DNA from: Pachyseris speciosa
Lineage: Eukaryota > Cnidaria > Anthozoa > Scleractinia > Pachyseridae
Length of the DNA: 64,000 bases
Direction of reading: 5' to 3'
Assembly (NCBI GenBank): GCA_016490735.1
Contig: JAEMWC010000668.1
Location: forward strand, 414,501 to 478,500
Of this stretch, positions 21,393-32,010 are shown one piece after another; the first letter of the stretch is position 1, and the number at the start of each line of letters is the position of its first letter. The notes under the pieces were generated by a model, which saw only the letters and a program-made list of their open reading frames with translations, was not told where the DNA came from and did no database searches. Made by a program: the position numbers and the translations under genes.

Positions 21393-21645
21393 ACGCCACA
21401 GCTTCGTTCGTCAGTTCGATCTTTCACTCGCTCAGTCCCTCACTTACTCGCTACTTCTTTCCTTCCTTCCCTCCTTCAATTCCTTCAATTCCTTTCGCTC
21501 GTTCGCTCGTTCGCTCGTTCCCTCGTTCAACGCTCGTTCGCTCGTTCGCTCGCTCGTTCGTTCTTTCGTTCCGGCGTTCGTTCGTTCATTCGTTCGCTCG
21601 TTCGTTCGTGCATTCGTTCATTCGTTTATTAGTTCGATCGTTTAT
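21393..21645. repeat. Degenerate (CGTT/CGCT) minisatellite
   Basis: A pyrimidine-rich run of TCGTTCGCTCGTTCG-type tetramers. It generates spurious Arg/Ser/Phe-rich frames in several phases. Confidence 0.8.
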
Positions 21646-22503
21646 TTATTTGTTTTATTTATATCCTATTTAACTTGGTCGTTAAGGGTATAAGGCCAAC
21701 TACCCGCACGCTAGGCCTTAATACCCATTCTAGTAGCTACAAAGCACCGGGCTGGATGCCGATGGCGAACGTTGTGATAAGCTCCTGATATTTTCTTTCT
21801 TCTTTTCGTCCTTTGTAGATCTTTGTAAGTCGTTGGAAGAGAACTTAGTGGCGACATTTTACCGTTAAGTCCGCGCTAAGATAAAGCCAGCTCAAATGCT
21901 TCCTAATTCGTTCTTATCTTTTCTTTCCTCTTATTTAAATTCATTTAAATTCGGCTTAGTTCGGTTTTTGTATCTTGTCTGCCTTACGTAACATTCTCCT
22001 CTTCATTATTCGGTCATGTTTCGTGAGCGGGGGCTTGGTTAATAAGTGCACATCGCTTCGACTGCAAAAGAAAAAACATAATGTAAGAAAAGAAAAAGAA
22101 ACCTGTCCGACTGAATCGGTTAAAAACCACAGCTTGTAATTTCAAGCGAAATTAAAAAAAATCGCATTTGTTTTCGCTTCTTTCAAAAAATCAAAACGAT
22201 ATTCATTGGACCGGCAGATGGACTCCTTATCCGCCCAGGCCTCTTTTATCGGTTAGTGACGAAACACTGCGCGCAGGAGTCACAGCCAGTGATATGCAAA
22301 TGACGACACCAAAACTGACGTGGCATAATAAATATCAGCCTCGATTGAGATGAACTGATATTTACATTTTCATGGGAATTCTGTTGTGTTTTGTGTTCTG
22401 TTCGTGTTGAGTGAAACTTTACGAATCGGTGGCGGGGATTTATTCGGTTATGGCGATTTAAACTGAAACGATTTAGATTTACCTTAGCTTGATTGTTAGT
22501 TCA
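21646..22503. other. 5' flank of the CDR2-like gene
   Basis: No exon recognised. It should contain the promoter and 5' UTR of the gene starting at 22504, but no core element is clear enough to place. Confidence 0.4.
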
Positions 22504-22588
22504 ATGGAGACGTCTTCGCCCTGTTATAATCTAGAATTTATCAGCGAAACCATGGATCAGAAAGACCGCAGTTCTCATTGCTGTACCG
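22504..22588 (+). CDS. CDR2-like gene, exon 1
   Basis: ATG at 22504 opens 28 codons ending in phase 1 before the donor GTAAGT. The leftover G completes an Asp codon with exon 2. A second in-frame ATG lies at codon 17. The encoded peptide is not itself conserved enough to prove it. Confidence 0.6.
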
Positions 22589-23747
22589 GTAAGTTTTTTA
22601 ATACATCGCTGCTTGAGTTACTTTATTTAACAGATCGCTGCGTATCGGCGTAAATCCTTCTGTAATTGTCGTAGAGAAATACAGTCGGTTTTGATATGAG
22701 TTAAGCTTGAAGTCAAATATTTTGTGGGCGATCGTTTTGAATGATTGTACCGGTAGATTCCATTGGGTTATGATCGAGTCAAATTCACGATGTAGTGGAT
22801 TTTATTCTCTGTTAGATGTATCATTTGGGTGTGATTTTGTTTCGATATTTACGCCATTTTCAAGAATATTTTTTTTTCCTTTAGAGGTTATTCTCCGTGT
22901 TAAATGTGTTCATGAAATGAAGAAACGTTTGACTGCAGGGCGGTTTCTCATGCATGTCGAAATGTTTTTGATACGCTGAGCGCGACTCGAAAAAATATAA
23001 AAAAAAGTTCGTGTATACAAGGTTGAAAATGTATATTTCTATCGATATTGTCGTTTACACAAGTACTGAGCCTTGACAATTGCTTTCAACGAAATTACTT
23101 AATCAATTGAAGGTCAATTCAGTCAATAATATCGTTTTCTACAGATCGTTTCGCTTAGTAACACCCTAAAACTTCACTTCCGCTGGTGTAGACGATTACG
23201 TCACTTCCGCTATGTCTGCTTCAATGCGTGCGGTCAATTTTGCCGTGTCTTCCTCGGTCTTCCTCCTCGCAAAATGCTTGAAAAAAGGAGATCGGTATTG
23301 ATTTCTGACTAGCCGAGGACGAATAAAGCACGAAAGATGGGGACTTCTTATGCTTGTTAACACTGAGATCTGTCCAATGCTGTTCTCTCAGAAGTATAAT
23401 CGTGTAAGAAACTGTTTACCCAACGCACTGGCCCGAAGAAAGTCGTTCATACATAATCACGCGCGTAAGTTAAACGGCAGAAGAAGGCCACATTTTGAGA
23501 AAATAGCCTCTCTTCTGCAATCATGGAAAAACTATTTCATTCTCATTTTCCTTTGTCAAGGCAGAAGGGAAGTACACCTGCAAGTGAACAATTTCATACA
23601 ATTTGCCCCACGCACTCGATCGATTCGCCATACTATACTAAGGGCGCATTTTTAGGATATTCCGGGATTAATAATACTCGGAATATTTACATTGTAATTT
23701 TAAATCAGATTACAGTCTAATTCCGGAACAGTCCCCACCCTCCCCCA

Positions 23748-23827
<80 letters not shown>

Positions 23828-26800
23828 GGGGACAATCTGATCAAAGGACCTCACCCCTCTCCCCCGTGAGGAAAAAGTCTCTCACACAGCCGTCTGGGGA
23901 GAGTTGATACAATTTCAGTAGAAAAGGTTAGGTGAGATGCTACCTCAATCCCCCAAAATCATGAGAGCTAATATTGCTAGAAAGTAAGCTGTCGCGAATA
24001 TAACTCCATAGCCTGGTGGGGTTTGCTGGTTTAAGCTGTTAGCCAAAATCAAAATAGCGCCAAAAACTTAAACTTCGGATAGTGTTCACTGAAAGCTATC
24101 GTGCGATTTCATCCAAAGACTTCAACTCATCACAGGCTTGAGGTTGAACACCTTGGTTGACCTTGGTAAAATTCACTCCAATAGATAATAAACCCCGCCA
24201 AAAATGCGTCCCCTGAAAAACTTTGTTGGACAAATATCAGCATAGGGCATGGACTCCTGCATAGGGTGCATATTTGTTCAAGTTTACGGCGGGACACCGT
24301 CTTATGCCAAGTTTGTCATCTATATGCACTTTTCCCCCTGCATTTAACATGTTACGTGTCACGAGCATAATACCCTTTTAATAAGATTATATTTCTTGTT
24401 TCGATATCTTTGTTTATGCTGCAAATACATTTTTGCATTTTTATTCGGCTTTGCACAAGACGCGAAATCTTATTGGTCAAAGAGAGCAATCGGTAAATAC
24501 CGCTGGGCCGAAAATATATTATCAGTGCATAGCAACTGATGAAATGTCGAAGGGTTCATTCATGGAATCCACATCAGTGATTAACAAATCATATTCTGTG
24601 TGCGATAACAGATGGCATAAGCGAGGTAAGATGTGAAATGAATAATTAAATCAATGCACAACTGAACATCCGATGTGATGTAGCGGAAACGAAAAGAACA
24701 TTGCATTCAAAGCTGGACAATCGGCTGGATATTTGCTTAATGCCACTGCGTTTCGCACCAGCAGAAAACTGACACTAAATTAATTTTTTCAGCGGAATGC
24801 TGCTTCGTTTTTTTCTCTTTTTTGCGCGGAAATGCTAAACGTCCAAGAGGGCTTTGTGTGTTATCTTTCGATATTAAAATTTTGATTTGAAAATGAAACT
24901 ATTACTAAGATAGTTTGCAGTGTTTACAAAGAGATCGAGATCGGACCTCGGCACGTATTTTCTGCGGTCTAGAAACGCTGCATGAAATAGCAGGCCGTCC
25001 TAACGGAAATTTAATGGCGTGCGAGAGGCGTGATAATACTGAAGATGATTAAAAAAACACTCGAATTTTTTATGATGCTCAACACATCTTACCTTATGTG
25101 TTTTTCGAGACTGGCCTCGTTTCTGTTTTGAGTCTTTACCCAATACAGAATCCTAAAGGCCAAAATTGAGCAAACTATCTCAGATTTCTGCTTGGATCGC
25201 CAAAATTGGAGATGTTGAGAGCATTTATTGCACTGGTTTTACCTCCAGACTAAAATCTTCAGTGCTTGGTGCAGATTATGATAAAGCCCCATATGCCAGC
25301 GTTACCTAGTTACGACAACTCGGCGGAAAAAAAATGTCAACGATTATATGTGAATCGAGAGATCCAGTGCAGTGATTTTTAAAGATCCGAAGGCATTACT
25401 TCTCAGGTGATATTGGTGCTGCACTGGGTAGCAAGCCTTGCTACGAAGGGGACCGTTATTGGTTCTTTAGAATGATGGTCGAGCGACTTTCTTTTTAAGA
25501 TAAGAGAAAAGGCTAAAGAAAATACTGCTTTGCACAAGTATTTCAGCCACAGTGTATCCAGAGCCGCAAATGATCCCGGACCGCAAATGATCCCCAAATT
25601 GGACCGCAAATGATCCCGGACCACAAAGTTGGACCGCAAACGATCCCGAACAAAAAATAAGGAATGGCATGGATGGTGAAATGGTATGGATAGGGAATTG
25701 GCATGAATTGCGATTATTTTAATCAAAGCCTTAAATCATGGCTTACAACAATCATCATCTGATTAATTTTAAAAAGGTAAACGTGGTCACACAATTTGTG
25801 CAACTGAGTCAATCAGTGTTATCACACCAGGATCGAAACCTATCTCGTTTTTCCTTCCGTCTTTAGAGATCTTTGTGTTTGTTCTTATCTTTAGTAACTC
25901 CAAGAACGTTCACAAATGATACCAATGAAATGAGAACAAGACAGTTTAGCCATATTTTCCGAACGCGTGGGAGTCACAGCTCAAACGACGGTGACAAGTT
26001 TTGGATGATCTTTGACCCCTGCTCCGATTTCAACCACATCACCGCGTTTCTCGCCTGCCACAGGCCAGTCGGCTGATCCCATGAATGCGAGAAAGAAACA
26101 CTTTTAGTATTCTGGGTACAATTTTAAATGAGAGTGCTCAGTGAACAAAAGACTTTTATTTCAAAAGATAACGAAATCAACTGCGGAATTTTTCAGTTAT
26201 TTCTTTACGGGTATGTGTGTATTATAATTCTCCGTTGTATTTGTGTTATACTAGCGAGGGACCAGGCTCCGCAGTGGTGTTAAGGAGTGAAAAGAAGTAA
26301 CGTGGCCAAAAAAAATCGGCGAGCGAAACGAGCCAAGCGGGGGACTGGCGGCTCGCTTCGCTCGCCGATTTTTTTCGCCACGATCCTTCTGTTCGCTCCT
26401 TTAAAATCCCACTGCGGAGCCTGTTTCCAGGCTAATTTATACATGCTCGATTTTCACTGAAATCGGGCACATGCACCGAAGCGTTTATCAAATACCCGAC
26501 AGAAATGAAATCTGATTAAGCATGTTCTCGAACGTCCTGAATGTACAACGCAATAAACAGAAGACATGAAGCGAAACTCGCAGTCCACGATCACAACAAG
26601 TGTCTTTGCAAAAATGCGGCCGGCGTCCTGAAATCAACAAACAGACAGAACGTCACGCAAGATCACAGATTTTCCACTAAAAACGAAAAAAAAAAAAAAA
26701 AAAAAAAAAGGGAACTATGGAATAATTCTCATAAAATGAAAAACGTGTTTTTTGTGTGTCATTTTTATATCAATCCATGCCATTCCTTATTTTTATGTAT

Positions 26801-29800
26801 TTTTTGCTCGGGATCATTTGCGGTCCAATGTGGGGATCATTTGCGGTCCGGGATCATTTGCGGTCCATTTTGGGGATCATTTGCGGTCCTGGGATCATTT
26901 GTGGACCCGTACATATCTCAGGAACGTATTTCTCAACCGCGAAAATCTGAATGGCCACACTTGAGATTTTATCCACCGACTAAAAACGTAGAACTACCCG
27001 CGTCCACGGTATAATAAACTTCTCCCGAAAGAAAGTACTGCTCAGTGGCTTTCTGTATAGTATGGATACTTCCTGTGCATCGAATGACTCAAACCTTCGC
27101 AATCAGACTAACCAGGTCACGTTGTAGTCTGATATCGCAACTCTAAGTTTTGTTCGTGTATTCAATTTCGATTAATTGTTCAACAATCATGTAATCAATT
27201 TATAATGGTAATTGAACTGAGTGGAATGCATACGCATGATTACACGAGTTTGATTTGAAATCACAAGTATGATTTCAGACCAAAATTGCGTGACACGAAG
27301 TTTAATTACCACTTTATTACACCCAATTAAATAACACAGTTTTTTTTGTCAATATTAATATTTGTTTATCCATGAAATTTGATAGGTTAGTATTATTTCA
27401 CTTTCATTTTGATGAGTTACAGGATGCGATTTAGAGTAAAAATGGTGCAATTTGAGAATAAATTGCACTGTTGAGAGCCAATCAGATTGCAAGGATCACC
27501 AGTGATTTCAAAATGGGTGTAATAAATTTTGAAACAGGTATCTCTTGAGAGAAAAGTCATGCGTGATCATGAGTGGTTGATTACATAATGATTCAACTTG
27601 AGTGACCTGCAGCGTAAAGTTAGTGTTAATCATATGGATGTGGTGTTCTCTTTGTTTTCGTTGCGTTGTGTAGATCTGGAGTTGGCGGCTGAGATCGGAA
27701 AAAATCTCCTGGAACGAAACAAAGAGCTGGAGGTGATGCTGAAATCATCGCATCAGTATCAAGAGGAACAAGCTGTGAAAAATGAGGTTTGTATAGTGTA
27801 TGACTAATTAGTTCGTCCGTCACACTAGATTTGTCTCCATGTCGTATCCCTAAGCCTTGCTTCGCAGAGACGCGAACACTGTTCATATTCCGGGGCTGAA
27901 GTGAGGCAGAGAAACAACAGCTGGGAGACCGGGGAGAGCAAGGGCGTTTTCCTTTTGCATGGAAAACCCGGTTGTTCCGGTAGTAAATCAAATGGAACTG
28001 ACTTTTCCAAAAAAAAAAGGCAAAAAAAAAAGGCAATACCTTAGTGAGTCTTTTAAGGTATTCCACTTTTCTCGTTTTTGCCGTAATGATCGAAAAATCC
28101 TGTACCATCTGCGGCGTCCCACTGGTTCCATGCTCCTTGATGAATTAACGCGCGGTTTGGTGCTTTTTGTTTAATACCCAGTCTCTTAAAGAGTGGCCCG
28201 GTGCAAAAGGAACACGCTCGTCCCGTTCCGTTTTATTGAGGAAAATGTGTCCTGTTCCTTTTAACAAGAATTCTCCCCGGTTTTTCCATTCAAATGGAAA
28301 GCGCCCCAAGTAACCCTATACCCAGGTTGTTTACCATTTAGAAAACAATTCCGGAAATTTCGGTTGGGAATTTTCGTTCGGAAGGAACGGTACGTGTTGT
28401 TTACCATTTGCCTAAAATTTCCGGATTGTTGCGTCGCGCTCGCTAATTGGATAGATTACGCTCGGCCAAAAGCCAAGAGGACTGAAACTAGTACGAAACA
28501 GAGAAACTTGTAAATGGTAAACGAATTCCCATTGGGAACGTCCCAACCGGGAGAACAGGACTACCTTTCCAGAACTCCCGTTTGTCCCGGGAATTTTCCA
28601 GTGGGACGAACCAAAAAAACCTTTAACATTTACATCCCAACCGGAATTTCAAGGAATTTGTGGTAAATAGTGAACAACCCCAGTCTCCCCGCTCTCAAAG
28701 AGATTAAATTTATTTGCTTTGGTCTTTTTCCCCCTTTACATATATCTTCAGCTCTTCCTCTCCTTAACATGACTTTGGTAAGCATCCCGTTTGCTTGTCT
28801 GTGAATCAGGGAAACTTGCTTGCAGCCTACTCTCTTCGTTCTGTGAATCGTTTCACTCGTCAAGATTGCACCTCACGAATACTGTCGAGCCTGTTTATGT
28901 TTTCGATATCGGTTCTTTGAACTGTGGTTGTTTGAGCAGACTAACACGCTAAGTGGAGGTCCCTAAGCTGGTATCCCGCATTTATCTCCTTAGAAAGCCT
29001 TTGATTGTACAATATAAGAGTCAAATCGGTCGATTACGACTTGCTAACAAGGCGAATTTACGAAGGTACCTTGCATGGGTCCTTTGGTCTCGTTCGTGCA
29101 TGCCCCTTTGGGTATAAATACCTCTTTTTTATGTAATTATGTATAAGGTAATGGACCCCAATAAAGCTAATAAAAATGAGGCCCTCGGAATGAAGAAAAA
29201 ATTTAGTACGAAAAAGGAGGAACTCCAGCACCCTGACATCTGGCTTGTGGTCTCATTTGCTCAGAAGCCTTCTAAGCTAATCCAGCCAGGCCGACCTCAT
29301 GCTGAGATCGAGCGAGATAGACCACCAAACCGGGGACTACGTCCCCTACTCTTTAAGAACACTGTGTGGGGTCCCACCGATGTTGGCACAGGGTTGGAAC
29401 AATCAAGGCACCTGTAGAAAGGTGGTTAAGGTCCTAGGGTGAGTCTTTTCGGTAATGATAAAAATGGCTTGAACTAATTCACATTTTCTGTTGAATTCTT
29501 AGTTCTTGTCTAAACAACTGGACACATTACGGGAGTTACACGAAGGCCAAGTTCGCGCATGCGAACAGATGGAGGCAACAGCCATAGATTTACAGTTAAA
29601 AAACAACGAATTACAAGGCGAGACAGTGCTAATCAGGAAACGTTACCAAACGCTTGTCCAAACGGTGGATAACTTGGAAAGCAAGTGCGACGATTACAGA
29701 ACACAAGTGGAGGAGTTGCAAGTAGAAAGAATGCGTCTGCAGAGGGAAATGGCGAACTCCTTGTCGCTTAAGCTCACTCACAAAGAAAACGGTTATGAGT

Positions 29801-30525
29801 TCGTGGGAAGCGAAGACGAGGAGGACGATACAGGAAAGGACCAGAAAGTCTTAGGTTTTAAGAAAGATATCGAAATACTCAACGACAGGATTATGAAATT
29901 AAAGAGGCAGCACTCTGAGGAGAAGCGCCGACGCGAAGAACTGGAGCTAGAATTGTCGGACTTAATCAATGAAAACCAACAATTGGATAAAGAGCTTTTC
30001 GACTTTGCGGAACAAGCAAGGCAGTGGCAACAAAGTGCTTCTGAAGCGTCCTCCTTGAATAAATCAAAGGATAGTAAGTCGGGACACCGACGGCCAATCT
30101 CGGAAAGTACCGACGACGAATCGTTTGTACTCGTGGACAGCGATCTCGACCGTCAGACGAGCGCGACGTCGGATCAAAGTGAAATTGAGGTTTTGAGTCC
30201 ATCGCACGAGTTAAAATCCCCACCTGAGGAGAATAGCACTTCGTTTTTATCAGAACTCGGAAGCCAGTACCATGAACTGGTTCGGAAATACGACTCTCTG
30301 GTTGAAAAATGTAAAAACGAAGGTATAGTGCACGAAGTTCCTTCGATTCCCACTGTTCAGCGAGCGATTCAAACCTCGCCGGTGGATGAAAAACCTGCAG
30401 TTCAAATTGGTGTGGAGGCAAGCTCGCAACAAGGCAGTTCATCGACCGGGGAATACAAGAAACTCTTCGCTCAAATCTACTCCAAACTTCAACAATCTAA
30501 GATTTACAATCCGGCCGATGAATGA
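22504..30525 (+). CDS. CDR2/CDR2L-like coiled-coil protein (three coding exons)
   Basis: Coding exons 22504-22588, 27674-27786 and 29503-30525 join in phase (85+113+1023 nt) to give about 406 residues, near the 450-465 of vertebrate CDR2 and CDR2L. Exon 2 encodes the family's N-terminal signature, an LAAEIGKNLLERNKELE block, followed in exon 3 by LSKQLDTLRELHEGQVRACE and long heptad coiled coils (about 65-140 and 180-240). An acidic/serine-rich linker (SEDEEDD; STDDESFVLVDSD) separates these from a C-terminal block around SELGSQYHELVRKYDSLVEK and a final EYKKLFAQIYSKLQQSK, both matching the family's C-terminal conserved pieces. CDR2 proteins are cytoplasmic coiled-coil proteins (onconeural antigens in humans, reported to bind Myc). 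The role in an anthozoan is unknown. Exon 1 (28 residues) is the least certain part, supported only by its ATG, its donor GTAAGT and its phase. Confidence 0.85.
23747..23825. repeat. (AAT)n microsatellite
   Basis: About 26 uninterrupted AAT units. Confidence 0.95.
25561..25674 (+). repeat. Left arm of inverted minisatellite (GGACCGCAAATGATCC units)
   Basis: Five copies of a 16-20-bp unit, GGACCGCAAATGATCC with small variations, run into CAAAAAATAAGGAATGGCAT. The reverse complement of the whole arm, including the flank, is at 26773-26908. Confidence 0.8.
26273..26423. mobile_element. Foldback element
   Basis: CAGGCTCCGCAGTGG at the left end pairs with CCACTGCGGAGCCTG at the right end. Inside, AAATCGGCGAGCGAAACGAG pairs with CTCGCTTCGCTCGCCGATTT. 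The 150-bp unit can fold into one long hairpin. It lies between the two minisatellite arms. Confidence 0.75.
26773..26908 (-). repeat. Right arm of inverted minisatellite (GGATCATTTGCGGTCC units)
   Basis: Five units of GGATCATTTGCGGTCC type, preceded by ATGCCATTCCTTATTTTT. It is the reverse complement of the left arm 1.1 kb away. Confidence 0.8.
27245..27526 (+). repeat. Dispersed repeat B, copy 1
   Basis: About 280 bp matching 37490-37778 in reverse complement at high identity, from CGAGTTTGATTTGAAATCAC to GATTTCAAAATGGGTG. No coding capacity. Confidence 0.85.
27674..27786 (+). CDS. CDR2-like gene, exon 2
   Basis: The acceptor TTGTGTAG precedes ATCTGGAG and the donor GAG|GTTTGT follows. 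It encodes the most family-typical segment (LAAEIGKNLLERNKELE), entering in phase 1 and leaving in phase 0. Confidence 0.88.
27787..29502. other. CDR2-like gene, intron 2 (about 1.7 kb)
   Basis: Contains a MITE-like repeat at 28324-28681 and, around 29290-29350, a stretch (GACCACCAAACCGGGGACTA) that looks like a dispersed repeat. The 92-codon frame at 29139-29417 covers that repeat and is not taken as an exon. Confidence 0.45.
28324..28681. repeat. MITE-like element with GGTTGTTTACCATTT ends
   Basis: The left end GGTTGTTTACCATTTAG and the right end GGTAAATAGTGAACAACC are imperfect inverted repeats, and the TTGTTTACCATTTG motif repeats inside near 28398. Confidence 0.5.
29503..30525 (+). CDS. 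CDR2-like gene, exon 3 (last)
   Basis: The acceptor AATTCTTAG precedes TTCTTGTCT. 340 codons and TGA at 30523-30525. It encodes the main coiled coils, the acidic linker and both conserved C-terminal blocks. All of the 3' half lies in this one exon. Confidence 0.9.
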   Translation, partial: FLSKQLDTLRELHEGQVRACEQMEATAIDLQLKNNELQGETVLIRKRYQTLVQTVDNLESKCDDYRTQVEELQVERMRLQREMANSLSLKLTHKENGYEFVGSEDEEDDTGKDQKVLGFKKDIEILNDRIMKLKRQHSEEKRRREELELELSDLINENQQLDKELFDFAEQARQWQQSASEASSLNKSKDSKSGHRRPISESTDDESFVLVDSDLDRQTSATSDQSEIEVLSPSHELKSPPEENSTSFLSELGSQYHELVRKYDSLVEKCKNEGIVHEVPSIPTVQRAIQTSPVDEKPAVQIGVEASSQQGSSSTGEYKKLFAQIYSKLQQSKIYNPADE

Positions 30526-30624
30526 AAGAAATGAGACTAAAAAACACTCTAAAAATTCATCAAATTCAGAGGCCAAGCCAAGATACCGTTGTGTTCTGTG
30601 AAATTTAAATTGCATTAGTTTGTT

Positions 30625-31270
30625 GAGAGCTTTTCAACCGAGTGTCGTAAAACCAAAACCAAATCAATTACTCCAGCCAATCACAACAGACGCACACGCG
30701 CAATGAGCCAATCAGAATTCAAAACAATTAGACGTAACCCGTGCAAAGCGCGGGAAAATGCGCCCGTGCAAGTAGGAAGACCTTAAGCCTGGTTTTCATA
30801 TGTCGGGAAAATCCCAGACGGTCGGGAATTTCACTGTATCTCGACCGTCCCAGATTATGCCGATTAATGAAAACTGGAGATCGTAGACATCCCCGATCTG
30901 GGATGGTCGGGGACAAATCGGGAAAATCGGGAAGGTTTCTATTTTGCCTATGCGTCCCAGATTTCTGCGATCGTTATCTCGGCATAAATCTGGGACGGTC
31001 GGGAAATAGTGAAATCCCCGACCGTCTGGGATTTTCCCGACATATGAAAACCAGGCTTAAGAATGACCTAGACCAGATTCAGCGATCAGCGATTTCAAAT
31101 AATACATGGGTTTGTGGGGGTGCTCATTCTGGCGGGCTCATAAAAGGTGATAGCGGTCCTTGTTATGCAAGTCACGATTGGTTTTGGTTTTGCTTCTCAT
31201 TGGTTAAGAAAGTGGCGCGATTTTTATCAACCAATCAGAGCGAAGCAATGCAAAACCAAAGCAAACAGAA
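30625..31270 (-). mobile_element. MITE family A, copy 4, split by a nested insertion
   Basis: The left part (30625-30773) has GAGTGTCGTAAAACCAAAAC and the right part (31166-31270) CACGATTGGTTTTGGTTTTG, both matching family A in inverted orientation. The two are separated by about 390 bp, and the 7-mer TGCAAGT is duplicated at 30767-30773 and 31166-31172 around the insert. Confidence 0.65.
30787..31056. mobile_element. TTAA-flanked MITE with about 40-bp TIRs
   Basis: GCCTGGTTTTCATATGTCGG at the left is exactly inverted at the right end, and the identity extends about 40 bp. TTAA flanks both ends (30783-30786, 31057-31060), as left by piggyBac- or Kolobok-type transposases. An inner inverted pair around TCTGGGACGGTCG makes most of the element self-complementary. 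Confidence 0.85.
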
Positions 31271-31799
31271 AGTTTATTTTGAAGTTTTATTTTTTAAATT
31301 CCTAAGTAACAGGAGCATGCAACATTGTGGGCAGTGTCATTTTTGTTCGTCCCTTTACTGTACAACCACGGTGTATTATATTTTTTGGTGGGTCTTCATT
31401 CTCAGTCGAGAGTGTGACTAGAACAAAGTAATTTAAAAGAATATATATATTGAAGAAAGAAGTTCGAAGGAAGTAATTACTTGCGAGAGTTTGTTTAATT
31501 CCAATCTCGAAATTTTAACCGCTGAAAAATAATGAGTATTCAAAACAAAGCTGTATTTAAGTACTGAAGAGTATAAACTAGGAAATACTACACATTACAT
31601 TTATAACGATGAACCTGTGTGGAAACTATAGAAAACTCCCGTCCACTCCTTTATGGGGCTTAAGGCCTTACGTGGTTTTGGGAAACTTGTTATTTGGTCA
31701 AAAGCCTTTAAAAAGAACAACAAGTGAAATAAAAACCTCAGTTAACTTTTGATCTGCGATTTAGCGTTAATCGGCTCCAGGGAGTGATATATAAGTATT

Positions 31800-32010
31800 T
31801 ATATAATAAAAAATTATCGCGCTCCGATTGGTCAATCAGCCATGGTTTATTGTTCCAGTAAACTCATGGAAATTTCGCGCGTCTTCTGAATTATTATAGA
31901 AAAGCAATAGACCACAAGTTTCTATGGTTTACGCGGCTGGTGATTTATGAATTCTTCGAGCGTTCTTACAACATCCCAAGTGGTTTATCAGCCTATAAAC
32001 CATAGAAACT
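31800..32010. repeat. Element with inverted ACAAGTTTCTATGGTTTA
   Basis: ACAAGTTTCTATGGTTTA (about 31916) and TAAACCATAGAAACTTGT (about 31992) are perfect inverse copies about 60 bp apart, in sequence rich in ATGGTTTA/GGTTTAT variants. Confidence 0.5.

Larger units (their letters stand above)
22589..27673. other. CDR2-like gene, intron 1 (about 5.1 kb)
   Basis: Holds an (AAT)n microsatellite (23747-23825), a repeat start GGGCGCATTTTTAGG near 23643 related to the 1.7-kb element, an inverted minisatellite pair (25561-26908), a foldback element (26273-26423), a poly-A run near 26690 and repeat B copy 1 (27245-27526). No other exon recognised. Confidence 0.5.

Noticed and set aside
21276..21673. 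Arg/Ser-rich frames of 118 and 101 codons
   Set aside because: Caused by the CGTT/CGCT minisatellite.
25561..26908. CRISPR-like regular repeats
   Set aside because: Units are nearly contiguous with no unique spacers, inverted in two arms, in eukaryotic intronic DNA.
25403..27014. Frames rich in RSGIICGPGSFA-like repeats on both strands
   Set aside because: By-products of the GGACCGCAAATGATCC minisatellite arms in all phases.
29139..29417. 92-codon frame between CDR2-like exons 2 and 3
   Set aside because: Adding it would break the phase-0 join; sequence looks like a dispersed repeat.
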